Both the position numbers and the translations under genes were made by a program. This document shows positions 15,875-24,855 of a stretch of 47,426 nucleotides of DNA, piece after piece. Numbering within the stretch: the first letter of the stretch is position 1; every line of letters begins with the position of its first letter. The stretch is from NCBI GenBank assembly GCA_902563305.1, contig CACEWP010000009.1, positions 1 through 47,426 on the forward strand. The letters are read 5' to 3'. The notes below the pieces were generated by a model, which was not told the DNA's origin, did no database searches, and saw only the letters and a list, made by a program, of their open reading frames with translations. This DNA is from an uncultured Alphaproteobacteria bacterium. GTDB lineage: Bacteria; Pseudomonadota; Alphaproteobacteria; Methylaequorales; Methylaequoraceae.

Positions 15875-17604
15875 GTGATATTAAAATATTACCAGATAGT
15901 GTAATAAATAAAATAGCAGCTGGTGAAGTCTTAGAGAGACCTGTATCGGCAGTAAAAGAGTTAGTCGAAAATAGTCTCGATGCAAATTCAAAGAAGATAG
16001 ATATTTTTATAAGAAATGGTGGAAAAAGCGAAATTATTGTTTCTGATAATGGCGATGGAATAAAAAAAGATCAATTAAAAAATGCAATTTTAAGACATGC
16101 TACATCCAAATTAAACAACTCAACGTTGTGTGAAGTTAAAACTATGGGATTTAGAGGAGAAGCTTTATCTTCTATAGCTTCTGTTTCAGATTTTTCTTTA
16201 AGCTCTAATCAAGAAAATGACTCAGAGGGTCACGAGATAAAGATAGTTTCTGGAGATTTTAAATATTTAAAACCTATAAATCAGAAAAAAGGAAGTCGAA
16301 TATCTGTTAAGAATGTTTTTTTCTCAACCCCTGCAAGATTAAAATTTCTTAGATCAGAAAACTATGAATCATTGCTTATTAGAAGATTAATACAAAAGTT
16401 TGCTATTATTAATTTCGATGTAGAATTCAATCTTTTTATAGATAATAAAAATGTTATTAAAACAAAAGTTTACGAAGACCTTGAAGAGAAAGGTAGATTT
16501 ATTGCAAGAGTAACAGATGTCCTTGGAACAGATTTTACAAAGAATTCTTTTGAACTTTCTGAAGTTAAAAATAATTTATTACTTCAAGGATTATTATGTC
16601 TTCCAACCTACAATTATTCAAACTCAAACAATCAATTTGTATTCGTAAATGGTAGAATAATAAACGACAAAACATTAAATACAATTTTTAAAATTGCATA
16701 TAGAGACGTTATGTTTCACGATAGATTTCCACAACTTATTTTAAATATTAAATGTCCATTAGATTGGGTAGATATTAATGTTCATCCAATGAAAAATGAG
16801 GTTAGGTTTGAGGATTTTAATTTTCTAAAATCATTTATAATTAAAGCCTTTAGAAAACGATTAGAAGAGGTTAGTCACAAAACTAGCAGTTCAAAATCAA
16901 CAAAAATAGTTGAAAAATTTACAGTTCAGGAAAATTTAGTTTTAAAAGAAAATTCAAATTTAAGTGATAATTTTAAAAAAAAAGAAAATTCATTTCAACC
17001 TGAGCATCATGATGCACAAGCATTACACCCCCTAGGTTTTGCAAAGAGTCAATTTCATGAAAATTATATTATTTCTCAAACTGAAAGTGGAATTATTATA
17101 GTAGATCAGCATGCAGCGCATGAAAGAATTGTGTATGAAAAATTAAAAACAGAATTTTATAACAATAAAGTAAAGACTCAAATTTTATTGATTCCTGTCA
17201 TAATTAATGTTGAAAGTTTTGTTTTAAAAGAATTAGATAAAAATTTTAAAAAGTTAGCAAATTATGGTTTAAAGATTGAGCCTTTCGGGTCAAATTCAAT
17301 TATTGTGAGAGAAATTCCTAATTTGATCGCTGATTGTGATATAAAAAAACTTGTTGAGGTTTTAGTGACTGAAATTATTGATCGCGATAGATTTGATTCA
17401 GTAGAAAAAGAAATTAATCAAATTTGCTCTACTATTGCATGTCATGGTTCGATTAGATCAGGAAGAAGGCTTGAAGTAGAAGAAATGAATGACTTGCTGA
17501 GAAAAATGGAAAATACTCCTCATTCAGGTCAATGCAATCACGGTAGACCCACGTATGTTGAATTGAACCTTAATGAAATTGAAAAGCTTTTTGGAAGAAA
17601 ATAG
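15871..17604 (+). CDS. mutL: DNA mismatch repair protein MutL with endonuclease motif
   Basis: GHKL ATPase that couples MutS mismatch recognition to strand incision. The N-terminal domain has ELVENSLDA, DNGDGI and GFRGEALSSI, and NVHPMKNEVRF is conserved. The C-terminal domain carries DQHAAHERIVYE from residue 412, an exact match to the DQHA(x)2E(x)4E metal-binding endonuclease motif, plus ACHGSIRSGRRL and GQCNHGRPTYVEL. The 577 aa protein is therefore predicted to nick DNA itself, as in bacteria without MutH. It ends the long plus-strand run, 3 nt from the convergent rsmD. MutS is not in the window. Confidence 0.96.
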   Translation: MSDIKILPDSVINKIAAGEVLERPVSAVKELVENSLDANSKKIDIFIRNGGKSEIIVSDNGDGIKKDQLKNAILRHATSKLNNSTLCEVKTMGFRGEALSSIASVSDFSLSSNQENDSEGHEIKIVSGDFKYLKPINQKKGSRISVKNVFFSTPARLKFLRSENYESLLIRRLIQKFAIINFDVEFNLFIDNKNVIKTKVYEDLEEKGRFIARVTDVLGTDFTKNSFELSEVKNNLLLQGLLCLPTYNYSNSNNQFVFVNGRIINDKTLNTIFKIAYRDVMFHDRFPQLILNIKCPLDWVDINVHPMKNEVRFEDFNFLKSFIIKAFRKRLEEVSHKTSSSKSTKIVEKFTVQENLVLKENSNLSDNFKKKENSFQPEHHDAQALHPLGFAKSQFHENYIISQTESGIIIVDQHAAHERIVYEKLKTEFYNNKVKTQILLIPVIINVESFVLKELDKNFKKLANYGLKIEPFGSNSIIVREIPNLIADCDIKKLVEVLVTEIIDRDRFDSVEKEINQICSTIACHGSIRSGRRLEVEEMNDLLRKMENTPHSGQCNHGRPTYVELNLNEIEKLFGRK

Positions 17605-17607
17605 TGA

Positions 17608-18171
17608 TTAAAGTTTTTTAATAAAAAAAAAGTGAGATTTAGATATTTTTTTTTTTTTTAAAATTTCAAAGCCTTGAAATACTAACTTATTTTTTTGAAT
17701 CGGAAGTTCTACAACACCATAAGAATTTTTTTTTATAATTTTATTCATTTTATTAATTAATTTACTAACGCAAAACTTCCCATATGGTGAGTCACAAAAA
17801 AAAAGATCAAACTTATCATAAATTTGACTTAAACTATTGTTAATAAAATCTAATTTTATCATTTCCACTGAATTCATAATGTTTAATTTTGCACAATTTT
17901 TTTTACATATATTTAAAGAGTCTTCTTCAGAATCAATAAATATAACCTTTCGCGCCCCTCTTGAAATGGCTTCAATACCGAGAGCTCCTGTACCACAAAA
18001 GCAATCTAAAACTAATAAATCCGTTAAATTTTTATTATCCATTAAAAGAATAGAGTTTAGAGTACTAAATATCATTTCTTTAGCTCTGTCCGAAGTAGGG
18101 CGAATTGTTTCATTTTTTAAGTTAACTAAAGAAATCCCTTTAAATTTACCGGATATAACTCTCATAATCAA
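17608..18171 (-). CDS. rsmD: 16S rRNA (guanine966-N2)-methyltransferase RsmD
   Basis: SAM-dependent methyltransferase acting on G966 of 16S rRNA. Motifs are MRVISGKFKG, RPTSDRAKEMIFSTL and the SAM site VLDCFCGTGALGIEAISRGA. The catalytic motif IV reads DSPY (residues 127-130) where the family normally has DPPY/F, so Pro is replaced by Ser. Length 187 aa is normal. ATG at 18165 (MRVISG) is an alternative start to 18171. It overlaps rluB by up to 26 nt and is last of a puuD-rluB-rsmD unit. A14 on the coding strand (17646-17659) encodes consecutive Lys codons near the C-terminus. Confidence 0.92.
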   Translation of the reverse strand: MIMRVISGKFKGISLVNLKNETIRPTSDRAKEMIFSTLNSILLMDNKNLTDLLVLDCFCGTGALGIEAISRGARKVIFIDSEEDSLNICKKNCAKLNIMNSVEMIKLDFINNSLSQIYDKFDLFFCDSPYGKFCVSKLINKMNKIIKKNSYGVVELPIQKNKLVFQGFEILKKKKISKSHFFFIKKL

Positions 18172-18892
18172 AACCTATAGAATTCAAAAATTTTTTTAAA
18201 ATACTTTTTTTCACTTCAGAGACTTCTCCATCTTTAAGTTTATTTAGTTCAAAAGGTCCAAAACTTATTCGTACTAATTTTTTCACCCTGAGACCAAAAT
18301 GATTTAAAATGTTTCTTATTTCTCTATTTTTTCCCTCAGTTAATATTATTTCCATAATATTGTGATTTAATTCTTTTGTTAATACTTTAAGATTTACATT
18401 TCTATATAAAACTCCATTTATAAGTATTTCCCCTTCGGTTAAATTTTCGCAAGACGTTGGAATATCACCATAGACTTTTACTATATATTTTCTTTTGATT
18501 TGATTTTTTGGATTTTCTAAATGTGATGAAAGTGTTGGGTTGTTTGTTAGTATCATCAATCCTTGCGTTTGAATATCAAGCCTTCCTACAGACACAACTC
18601 TCGGAAGGTTTTTGGGTAATAATTTAAATAAGCTTTTTTGTGAGTATTGCTCTTTATTAGATGAAACATAACCAATTGGTTTATTGAATAACCATAATTT
18701 TATTGGCTGTTTATTGAGAACTTTTTCTTTTACTTTAATCGACTTTATTGTACTTACTTCCACTACAAACTCTCTGAAAATCCTGTCATTAATCATTACT
18801 TCACCATTTTTAATAAGTACTTCTGCTTGTTTTCTTGAACAAACTCCTGCATGAGAAATAATTTTTGATAATCTAATTAGTTTATTTTTCAA
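18146..18892 (-). CDS. rluB: RluB/RsuA-family 23S rRNA pseudouridine synthase
   Basis: Converts a specific uridine in 23S rRNA to pseudouridine. The N-terminal S4 RNA-binding domain reads RLSKIISHAGVCSRKQAE. The catalytic segment VGRLDIQTQGLMILTNNP carries the active Asp, and EGKNREIRNILNHFGL is the conserved C-terminal motif. At 248 aa it is in the RluB/RsuA range; RluE or RluF specificity cannot be ruled out by eye. The start is a TTG at 18892, 11 nt inside the upstream puuD-like gene; no ATG fits the S4 domain better. In alphaproteobacteria rluB next to rsmD is common. Confidence 0.92.
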   Translation of the reverse strand: MKNKLIRLSKIISHAGVCSRKQAEVLIKNGEVMINDRIFREFVVEVSTIKSIKVKEKVLNKQPIKLWLFNKPIGYVSSNKEQYSQKSLFKLLPKNLPRVVSVGRLDIQTQGLMILTNNPTLSSHLENPKNQIKRKYIVKVYGDIPTSCENLTEGEILINGVLYRNVNLKVLTKELNHNIMEIILTEGKNREIRNILNHFGLRVKKLVRISFGPFELNKLKDGEVSEVKKSILKKFLNSIGFDYESYIR

Positions 18893-19607
18893 TTCTTTTC
18901 TTTGCTGAAGTAACTAAAGATCTTAGAATTTTTATATCGTTCGTATCTATTAAGAATTCAGGATGCCATTGAACTCCTAAGCAAAAATTGTAAGCTTTTG
19001 ATTCAATTGCTTCTATTATTCCATCTTCTGAAATAGCTGAGGCAACAAGACTTTTTCCAAGCTTGTCAACAGCTTGGTGGTGAGCAGAGTTAACAAACAT
19101 TTTTGAACACTTAACGAAACTATGAAGTATTGTTCCTTTTTTAATATGGACCAAATGGCTAGCTTCATTTCTCGGATTTTTTTGTTCGTGGTTTATTTTT
19201 GAATCAATAACATCAGGAATATGTTGTATAAGTGTTCCACCGAGAACTACATTAATTAGTTGTTGACCACCGCAAATTCCAAGAACAGGTATTTTTTTTT
19301 TTAAAGCTTTTGTTGTAATTACAAATTCAAATTCTGTTCTATTTTTTTTTGTTTTAACATTAGTTGAACTTTTTATTTCTCCATAAATTTTTGGATCTAT
19401 ATCAAAATCACCTCCTGTAACCAGTAGTCCGTCAATTATTTTTAAATAATTATTTATATCTTTAATATTATTTGGAAGAAATATACTCGTTCCACCAGCG
19501 TTTTCAATTGATTCTGAATAGTTCTTTCTTATTGCATACCAAGGATACTTAGAATAAGTCTGTTTCTCCTCTTCATCTAAAGTGATTCCAATAACGGGTT
19601 TATTCAT
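18882..19607 (-). CDS. PuuD-like class I glutamine amidotransferase (peptidase C26)
   Basis: Family of gamma-glutamyl-gamma-aminobutyrate hydrolase, which frees GABA in the putrescine route. The nucleophile is Cys112 in GICGGQQLINVVLGGTLIQHI, and VQWHPEF near the C-terminus supplies the His and Glu of the triad. LLVTGGDFDIDP and HQAVDKLGKSL are typical. At 241 aa it is normal length. No other putrescine gene is nearby; the adjacent rluB and rsmD are rRNA genes, so the real substrate is uncertain and another gamma-glutamyl compound is possible. First gene of its minus-strand unit. Confidence 0.85.
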   Translation of the reverse strand: MNKPVIGITLDEEEKQTYSKYPWYAIRKNYSESIENAGGTSIFLPNNIKDINNYLKIIDGLLVTGGDFDIDPKIYGEIKSSTNVKTKKNRTEFEFVITTKALKKKIPVLGICGGQQLINVVLGGTLIQHIPDVIDSKINHEQKNPRNEASHLVHIKKGTILHSFVKCSKMFVNSAHHQAVDKLGKSLVASAISEDGIIEAIESKAYNFCLGVQWHPEFLIDTNDIKILRSLVTSAKKRIEK

Positions 19608-19645
19608 AAATCTTTAAAAAAAAATGTTAGATGGTAATATATCAT

Positions 19646-20023
19646 ATGCAAAAAAAATCTAGAATTATTATAAAAAATTTTGAAATAATTGTTAAGCTTA
19701 ATAGTTCTTTGACAGCAGAAAAAATTTGGAACTCACTACCAATTGTCTCAAAAACAAATACATGGGGAAATGAAATATACTTTAATACATCGATAGATGT
19801 AAAGCTTGAGAAAGAATCTAAGGATGTTGTTGAGTTTGGAGAAATAGTTTATTGGCCAACTGGAAAGGCTATTGCAATTGGTTTTGGTAAAACGCCTATA
19901 TCCTTAAAAGATGAAATTAGATTGGCTTCAAAATGCAATGTTTGGGCCCATACTGACTTCGATCTAAAGAATCTAGTAACAGTAGTAGGTGGAGAAACAA
20001 TTACTGTTGAAAAGGTTACATAA
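19646..20023 (+). CDS. Cyclophilin-like fold protein
   Basis: Small protein (125 aa from ATG 19646; 130 aa from ATG 19631) of the cyclophilin-like fold family related to Thermotoga TM1367. The most telling stretch is EFGEIVYWPTGKAIAIGFG followed by KTPIS, typical of this family, together with an Asn/Asp-rich DFDLKNLVTVVGGETITVE. Prolyl isomerase activity is not established for these proteins. I prefer the second ATG because it gives the more typical N-terminus MQKKSRIII. It ends 4 nt before the tadA start, so the two are probably co-expressed, but no functional link is evident. Confidence 0.7.
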   Translation: MQKKSRIIIKNFEIIVKLNSSLTAEKIWNSLPIVSKTNTWGNEIYFNTSIDVKLEKESKDVVEFGEIVYWPTGKAIAIGFGKTPISLKDEIRLASKCNVWAHTDFDLKNLVTVVGGETITVEKVT

Positions 20024-20027
20024 TTTT

Positions 20028-20468
20028 ATGCAAGATTTTTACATGAAATTTGCAATTGATTTGGCTAAGCATTCTAGAAGAATAGGAGAGATTCCAGTAG
20101 GCTGCGTAATCGTTGACGATAAAAATAAGATGATTAGTTACGCATTTAATTCAATGAAAAAGGATCATGATCCAACAGCGCATGCAGAAATTATTGCAAT
20201 TAGAAAAGCTTGTAATAAACTTAAAACAACAAAATTATTAGGCTTTACAATTTATGTTACTCTTGAACCTTGCTTGATGTGCGAATCCGCAATTATAAAT
20301 GTAGGAATTAAAAAAATTTATTTTGGTGCTTATTCAGATAATCTGAAATCTCATAGATGTAAGTTGAAAAATTATTTTTCACCCAAAAAAGATTATGAAA
20401 TTTTGGGTGGTTTCCAGGAAAGTTACTGTTCACAATTAATAATTGATACATTGAAAAGAAAAAGATAA
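20028..20468 (+). CDS. tadA: tRNA-specific adenosine deaminase TadA
   Basis: Converts A34 to inosine in tRNA-Arg(ACG). The zinc deaminase signature is clear: HAE in TAHAEIIAI (His ligand and catalytic Glu) and PCLMC in TLEPCLMCESAI, with EIPVGCVIVDD and GFQESYCSQL. I place the start at ATG 20028 (MQDFYMKFAIDLA), 4 nt after the preceding stop, instead of an upstream in-frame ATG at 19989 that would run well into the previous gene. This gives 146 aa, the usual length. Its stop directly abuts the convergent purD stop. Confidence 0.93.
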   Translation: MQDFYMKFAIDLAKHSRRIGEIPVGCVIVDDKNKMISYAFNSMKKDHDPTAHAEIIAIRKACNKLKTTKLLGFTIYVTLEPCLMCESAIINVGIKKIYFGAYSDNLKSHRCKLKNYFSPKKDYEILGGFQESYCSQLIIDTLKRKR

Positions 20469-21734
20469 TTATAAATTTTTCTGACCAATATCTTTTCTAT
20501 AGAAACCCTCTTTCCACGCAATAATTGATAAGACTTTGTAAGCTAGCTTTCGTGCTAAACTAATAGAATCAGCTTTAGCTGTAATTGAAAGAACTCTTCC
20601 ACCCGAGGACACAATTTTATTATTCCTTAATAGGGTCCCTGCGTGAAAGATTTCTACATCTTTTATACACTTGGCCTTAGATAGATTATTGAGAACCTTA
20701 TCTTTTTTAAAGTTTCCAGGATAACCTTTAGAAGCAAGAACAACACAAATTACAGACTTTTTATCATTTCTAATTCGAAGGTTTCTTAATTTATCTTTCA
20801 AATTAAGTTCAATAATTTTTAAAAAGTCGGTTTGTAAATTTCTTAGTAAAACTTGACACTCTGGATCTCCAAATCTTACATTATACTCTATAACAAATGG
20901 ACCAGAATCTGTTATCATTAAACCAAAAAATAGAATGCCTCTGTAAATAAACTTTTCTTTTTTAAGTCCTTTGAATGTTGGAATAAGAATCTTCTCTTCA
21001 ATTTCTTTTTCAATTTTTCTTGTCAATAATTTTGATGGACAGAAAGCTCCCATTCCACCTGTATTTGGTCCTATATCATTATCATAGGCTCTCTTGTGAT
21101 CCAAAGCATAACCTAACTTTGCATAACCATTTTTATCAAAAAAAGCAAAATAACTCACTTCAAATCCATTTAAATACTCCTCAATAATTATCTTATTACC
21201 TGCGGATCCGAATTTTTTTTGTTTAAAAATTAGATCAAGAGTTTCCTCTGCTTGTTTTTTTTTATTGCAAATTATAACTCCTTTTCCTGAAGCTAAACCG
21301 TCTGCTTTTATTACGATGGGATACTTTGCTGATGAAACATATTTCATTGCAATAGCATAGGATTTAAATTCTTTATATTTTGCTGTATTTATATAGTTTT
21401 TTTTAAGAAATCTTTTGGCAAAAGACTTTGAAGATTCAAGTCTAGATGCTTTCTTGCTTGGTCCAAAAACATTTATATCATTGGATCTTAAATAATCGCT
21501 CAACCCATTCTCTAAATATTTTTCAGGTCCAATTATAACAAGATCAATATTTTTATCTTTACAAAATTTATTTAAATTATTTTTTTTTTCTAAATCTATT
21601 TTTTTACAAATTGCAATTTCTGAAATTCCTGCATTTCCAGGGATACAGTATAATGACTTACACTTTTTTGATCTTTTTACTGCCCAGCAAATTGAATGTT
21701 CTCTGGCACCACTTCCTAAGACTAAAATATTCAA
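20469..21734 (-). CDS. purD: Phosphoribosylamine-glycine ligase (GAR synthetase)
   Basis: Second step of purine synthesis. ATP-grasp enzyme with VLGSGAREHSICWAVKRS at the N-terminus, GPEKYLENGLSDYL, KADGLASGKGVIICNKKKQA, GPNTGGMGAFCPS and EYNVRFGDPECQVLLRNL. At 421 aa it is full length. The start is TTG at 21734, which gives the exact family N-terminus MNILVLGSG, with an AAGGA Shine-Dalgarno-like stretch 8 nt upstream. It is a single-gene unit, divergent from xseA across 42 bp, as in other alphaproteobacteria where purD and xseA are neighbours. Confidence 0.97.
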   Translation of the reverse strand: MNILVLGSGAREHSICWAVKRSKKCKSLYCIPGNAGISEIAICKKIDLEKKNNLNKFCKDKNIDLVIIGPEKYLENGLSDYLRSNDINVFGPSKKASRLESSKSFAKRFLKKNYINTAKYKEFKSYAIAMKYVSSAKYPIVIKADGLASGKGVIICNKKKQAEETLDLIFKQKKFGSAGNKIIIEEYLNGFEVSYFAFFDKNGYAKLGYALDHKRAYDNDIGPNTGGMGAFCPSKLLTRKIEKEIEEKILIPTFKGLKKEKFIYRGILFFGLMITDSGPFVIEYNVRFGDPECQVLLRNLQTDFLKIIELNLKDKLRNLRIRNDKKSVICVVLASKGYPGNFKKDKVLNNLSKAKCIKDVEIFHAGTLLRNNKIVSSGGRVLSITAKADSISLARKLAYKVLSIIAWKEGFYRKDIGQKNL

Positions 21735-21776
21735 GAAATTATTCCTTTTTTATATTTTTTAAACTAAATTTGAAGA

Positions 21777-23108
21777 ATGAATAATATTTCAAATATAGAG
21801 AATTTTACTGTATCTCAACTTAACAGCTCAATCAAAAAATTAATTGAAAAAAAATTCGAAACTATTTCAGTTACAGGTGAAATATCTCAAGTAAAGAAGC
21901 ATAGTTCGGGTCATATTTATTTTTCACTTAAAGATGAAGAAAGTATTATATCTGCCATATGTTGGCGATCGACTGTGCCTCAACTAAGTTTAGATATAGA
22001 GGACGGAATCAAAGTTGTTATAAAAGGAAGAGTAACTACATATTCACAACAATCAAAATATCAACTTATTGTACAAAAAATTGAATATGAAGGAGAAGGA
22101 ACTTTATTAAAAATTTTAGAGAAAAGAAAAAAAAAGTTATCAGCTGAGGGATTTTTTAATAATGAATATAAAAAAAAATTACCAAAATTTCCAAATTCTA
22201 TCGGTGTAATTACGTCAGAGTCTGGTGCTGTGATACAGGATATTTTGCACAGAGTGGCAGACAGATTCCCTTTGAATTTAACTATCTATTCAGCAAATGT
22301 TCAAGGAAAAAAATGTTTAGAGGATGTTGTAAATGGAATTGAATATTTTAATGAGGAGAAAAGGAAGGAAAATAGAGTTGATATTATAATAATCGCCAGG
22401 GGCGGAGGTAGTATGGAGGATTTAATGCCTTTTAATGAGGAGTTGCTGGTTATCAAAATATTTAAATCAGTCATACCAGTGATTTCGGCAGTTGGTCATG
22501 AAACTGACTTTACATTATGCGATTTAGTTTCAGATCTAAGAGCGCCTACCCCTTCTGCAGCAGTAGAAATGGTGGTTCCAGATAGAAAAGAAATCATTTT
22601 AAGGTTAATCGAATCGGAGAGTTTGCTAAAAAAGATTATCGTAAGTTATTTGAATACTTGTACTTTAAATTTTAAACTTTTAATCTCAAAACTTCCTGAT
22701 TTAATTGAAACTGTCAATAATAAGTTTCAAGAACTTGATAATTTTGAACTTGTAATCAAAAATTCTTTACTGGAAAATTTAAAAAATAAAAAAATTGAAT
22801 TGTATGAGTTACTTAATAGGTTTTCTCTAAATAAGTTAGAAGGTTTGGTAAAAATTAGTCTTTCAGAATTAACAAATGACTTCAAAAAGTTAAATTATCT
22901 AATAGAAAATAAAATCAGTAGTCGAAAAGAAAATCTAATTTCAAAAGTAAGAGAATTGTCAATTCTTTCCTACAAACAAACTCTAAAAAGGGGTTTTGCG
23001 GTGGTAAGAAAATCAAAAAGAATTGTTACAAGTGACTCTGAAATTAAAAAAAATCAAGAAATAGAAATTCAGTTTCATTCAGATAAAACCTTAGCAAAGA
23101 AAATATGA
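21777..23108 (+). CDS. xseA: Exodeoxyribonuclease VII large subunit
   Basis: Catalytic subunit of the single-strand exonuclease Exo VII. The N-terminal OB domain has ENFTVSQLNSSIKKLIEK, VTGEISQVKKHSSGHIYFSL and SAICWR. The nuclease core has GVITSESGAVIQDILHRV, IIIARGGGSMEDLMPFN and SAVGHETDFTLCDLVSDLRA followed by PTPSAA. The C-terminal coiled coil ends in LKRGFAVV. At 443 aa it is typical. The small subunit XseB is not in the window. Its TGA overlaps the next ATG (ATGA). Confidence 0.97.
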   Translation: MNNISNIENFTVSQLNSSIKKLIEKKFETISVTGEISQVKKHSSGHIYFSLKDEESIISAICWRSTVPQLSLDIEDGIKVVIKGRVTTYSQQSKYQLIVQKIEYEGEGTLLKILEKRKKKLSAEGFFNNEYKKKLPKFPNSIGVITSESGAVIQDILHRVADRFPLNLTIYSANVQGKKCLEDVVNGIEYFNEEKRKENRVDIIIIARGGGSMEDLMPFNEELLVIKIFKSVIPVISAVGHETDFTLCDLVSDLRAPTPSAAVEMVVPDRKEIILRLIESESLLKKIIVSYLNTCTLNFKLLISKLPDLIETVNNKFQELDNFELVIKNSLLENLKNKKIELYELLNRFSLNKLEGLVKISLSELTNDFKKLNYLIENKISSRKENLISKVRELSILSYKQTLKRGFAVVRKSKRIVTSDSEIKKNQEIEIQFHSDKTLAKKI

Positions 23109-23899
23109 AATTTTTAATCATAATAATTCTTATAACTATATTTCATGAAGTTAAAGCAACAAACTTTCCAAAAATTTATGGTTGTTTTTGTGAAGGTGGA
23201 ATAATCACAGGAAAAATATCTGAAAATAGTGCGTTAAGAATAGATGATCAGAAAATTTTAACTTACAACAATCGATTTATTTTTGCTTTTGGAAGAAAGT
23301 TTAAAGAAAATATAAAAATTGAAGTAGATAATATATCTAAAGAATTTACTGTTAAAAATAAAAAATATAAGATTGAGAATATTAGAGGCCTTCCACAAAA
23401 TAAAGTCGAACCCTCAAAAAAAGAATTAGATAAAATAATTTCAGACCAGCAAAAGATTAAGGAGGCGAAAAGGATTGGTATAAAAAAAAAACTCTTCAAT
23501 CAAAAATTTATTTTACCTTCAACGGGTAGATTGTCTGGTGTTTATGGTAGTCAAAGAATACTTAATTCTAAACCTCGAAGACCTCATGCTGGTATTGATA
23601 TTGCTGCAAAGGAGGGGACAAAGGTTATTGCACCGTCCTCTGGAGTTGTAAAGCTTGTTCAGAGAGATATGTTTTTTACAGGTAATACAATTATCATTGA
23701 TCATGGATTGGGGTTGATATCAATTTTTGCTCATTTAAAAGATATTTGGGTTAATGAACAAGATGAGGTTGTTCAGGGAAAGGTTATTGGATCAATTGGA
23801 ATGACTGGTAGAGCCACTGGCCCCCATCTTCATTGGGGTGTCTATTTAAATAAAACTTCTGTTGACCCGATGACTTTGATAAATTTTGAATTGAATTAA
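23105..23899 (+). CDS. Exported M23 (LytM) peptidase
   Basis: Periplasmic peptidoglycan hydrolase or hydrolase-regulating LytM protein of 264 aa. A signal peptide (residues 1-18) precedes an N-terminal beta-rich domain. The C-terminal LytM domain has zinc ligands in RPHAGIDIAA (His and Asp) and GPHLHWGVY (HxH), with FAHLKDIWV and VVQGKVIGSIGMTGRATGPH, so it is predicted active. M23 peptidases following xseA occur in other alphaproteobacteria. It overlaps xseA by 4 nt, and its stop shares bases with the convergent lpxK stop. Confidence 0.9.
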   Translation: MKFLIIIILITIFHEVKATNFPKIYGCFCEGGIITGKISENSALRIDDQKILTYNNRFIFAFGRKFKENIKIEVDNISKEFTVKNKKYKIENIRGLPQNKVEPSKKELDKIISDQQKIKEAKRIGIKKKLFNQKFILPSTGRLSGVYGSQRILNSKPRRPHAGIDIAAKEGTKVIAPSSGVVKLVQRDMFFTGNTIIIDHGLGLISIFAHLKDIWVNEQDEVVQGKVIGSIGMTGRATGPHLHWGVYLNKTSVDPMTLINFELN

Positions 23900-24855
23900 G
23901 TTTTAAGTATTTCTAAGATTTTTTTTTTGAATTTTTGTTGCTTTTTTATTTTGATAACCAGCCCTATGGGATATATAAATTTTTTAAATTTATTTGGTAT
24001 CTTCAAGTAATCTTTTTCTGTGCAGACTATACTTAATTTTTTACTTTCTGCCTCCTTAATAATTTTTGAAATATCCTCGTTCTTAAATATGTAATGATCA
24101 GGAAATTTCTTGAAACTTATAATTTTAAAACCGTTTTCTACTAGAGATATATGGAAGTTATCATTATTCCCTAAAGCAGAAAAAACAAATATATTTTTAT
24201 TTTTAAGTTGTTTATATACAATCTTTTTTGTTGCTAAGAAAATTTTTTTTTGCGGTACTTTTTGAAAATCATTTAAAAAATTATTTTTACCTATTATTAA
24301 GATGAGATCACAATTTTTTAGACCATCATTTATTGGTACTCTTAATGGTCCAGCAGGAAAAATTTTTTGATTTCCAAAACGATAATTTTCATCAATTACT
24401 AAAATCTTACAATTCTTTTTAATATCAACACTCTGCAAACCATCATCCATTATTATTAGATCACTACCGCAAGCTTTACAAAAATTAGCGCCATAAAATT
24501 TATTTTTGGATACGCAAGTATATCCATATTTTGAATGTAACAAGCTTTCTTCTCCAAAGTCTTCAAAAGTAGAATTTTTTTTTACAAGGATTGGTCCTTT
24601 TTTTTTTCCTTTATAACCTCTGATTAGTACATAAATATCTTCAAAATAATCTGAAAGAATTTCTCGAATTTTTATAACTGTAGGTGTTTTACCAGCACCT
24701 CCTAATGTAAGATTCCCAACACATATTACTGGAACATTACATTTTTTTTCATATTTTATTATCCTGTAAATATAAATTATAAAAAAATATAAGAATGATA
24801 AAGGTAATAATGCAGAACTAACAAAATTATTGGATTTCCAAATTTTATCTATCAT
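23896..24855 (-). CDS. lpxK: Tetraacyldisaccharide 4'-kinase
   Basis: Phosphorylates the 4' position of the lipid A precursor at the inner membrane. An N-terminal hydrophobic anchor (about residues 12-31) precedes the P-loop GNLTLGGAGKTPTV (residues 47-60). DDGLQSVDIKKN and IFPAGPLRVP are the conserved LpxK motifs, and CTEKDYLKI lies near the C-terminus. Length 319 aa is normal. It is last in a minus-strand lipid A unit and overlaps waaA by 4 nt. Together with waaA it shows that the organism makes Kdo-lipid A. Confidence 0.94.
   Translation of the reverse strand: MIDKIWKSNNFVSSALLPLSFLYFFIIYIYRIIKYEKKCNVPVICVGNLTLGGAGKTPTVIKIREILSDYFEDIYVLIRGYKGKKKGPILVKKNSTFEDFGEESLLHSKYGYTCVSKNKFYGANFCKACGSDLIIMDDGLQSVDIKKNCKILVIDENYRFGNQKIFPAGPLRVPINDGLKNCDLILIIGKNNFLNDFQKVPQKKIFLATKKIVYKQLKNKNIFVFSALGNNDNFHISLVENGFKIISFKKFPDHYIFKNEDISKIIKEAESKKLSIVCTEKDYLKIPNKFKKFIYPIGLVIKIKKQQKFKKKILEILKT

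Noticed and set aside
17623-17659. A9 and T14 tracts just past mutL as a possible terminator
   Set aside because: There is no GC-containing stem, and both tracts lie within the rsmD coding sequence where they encode Lys and nearby residues.
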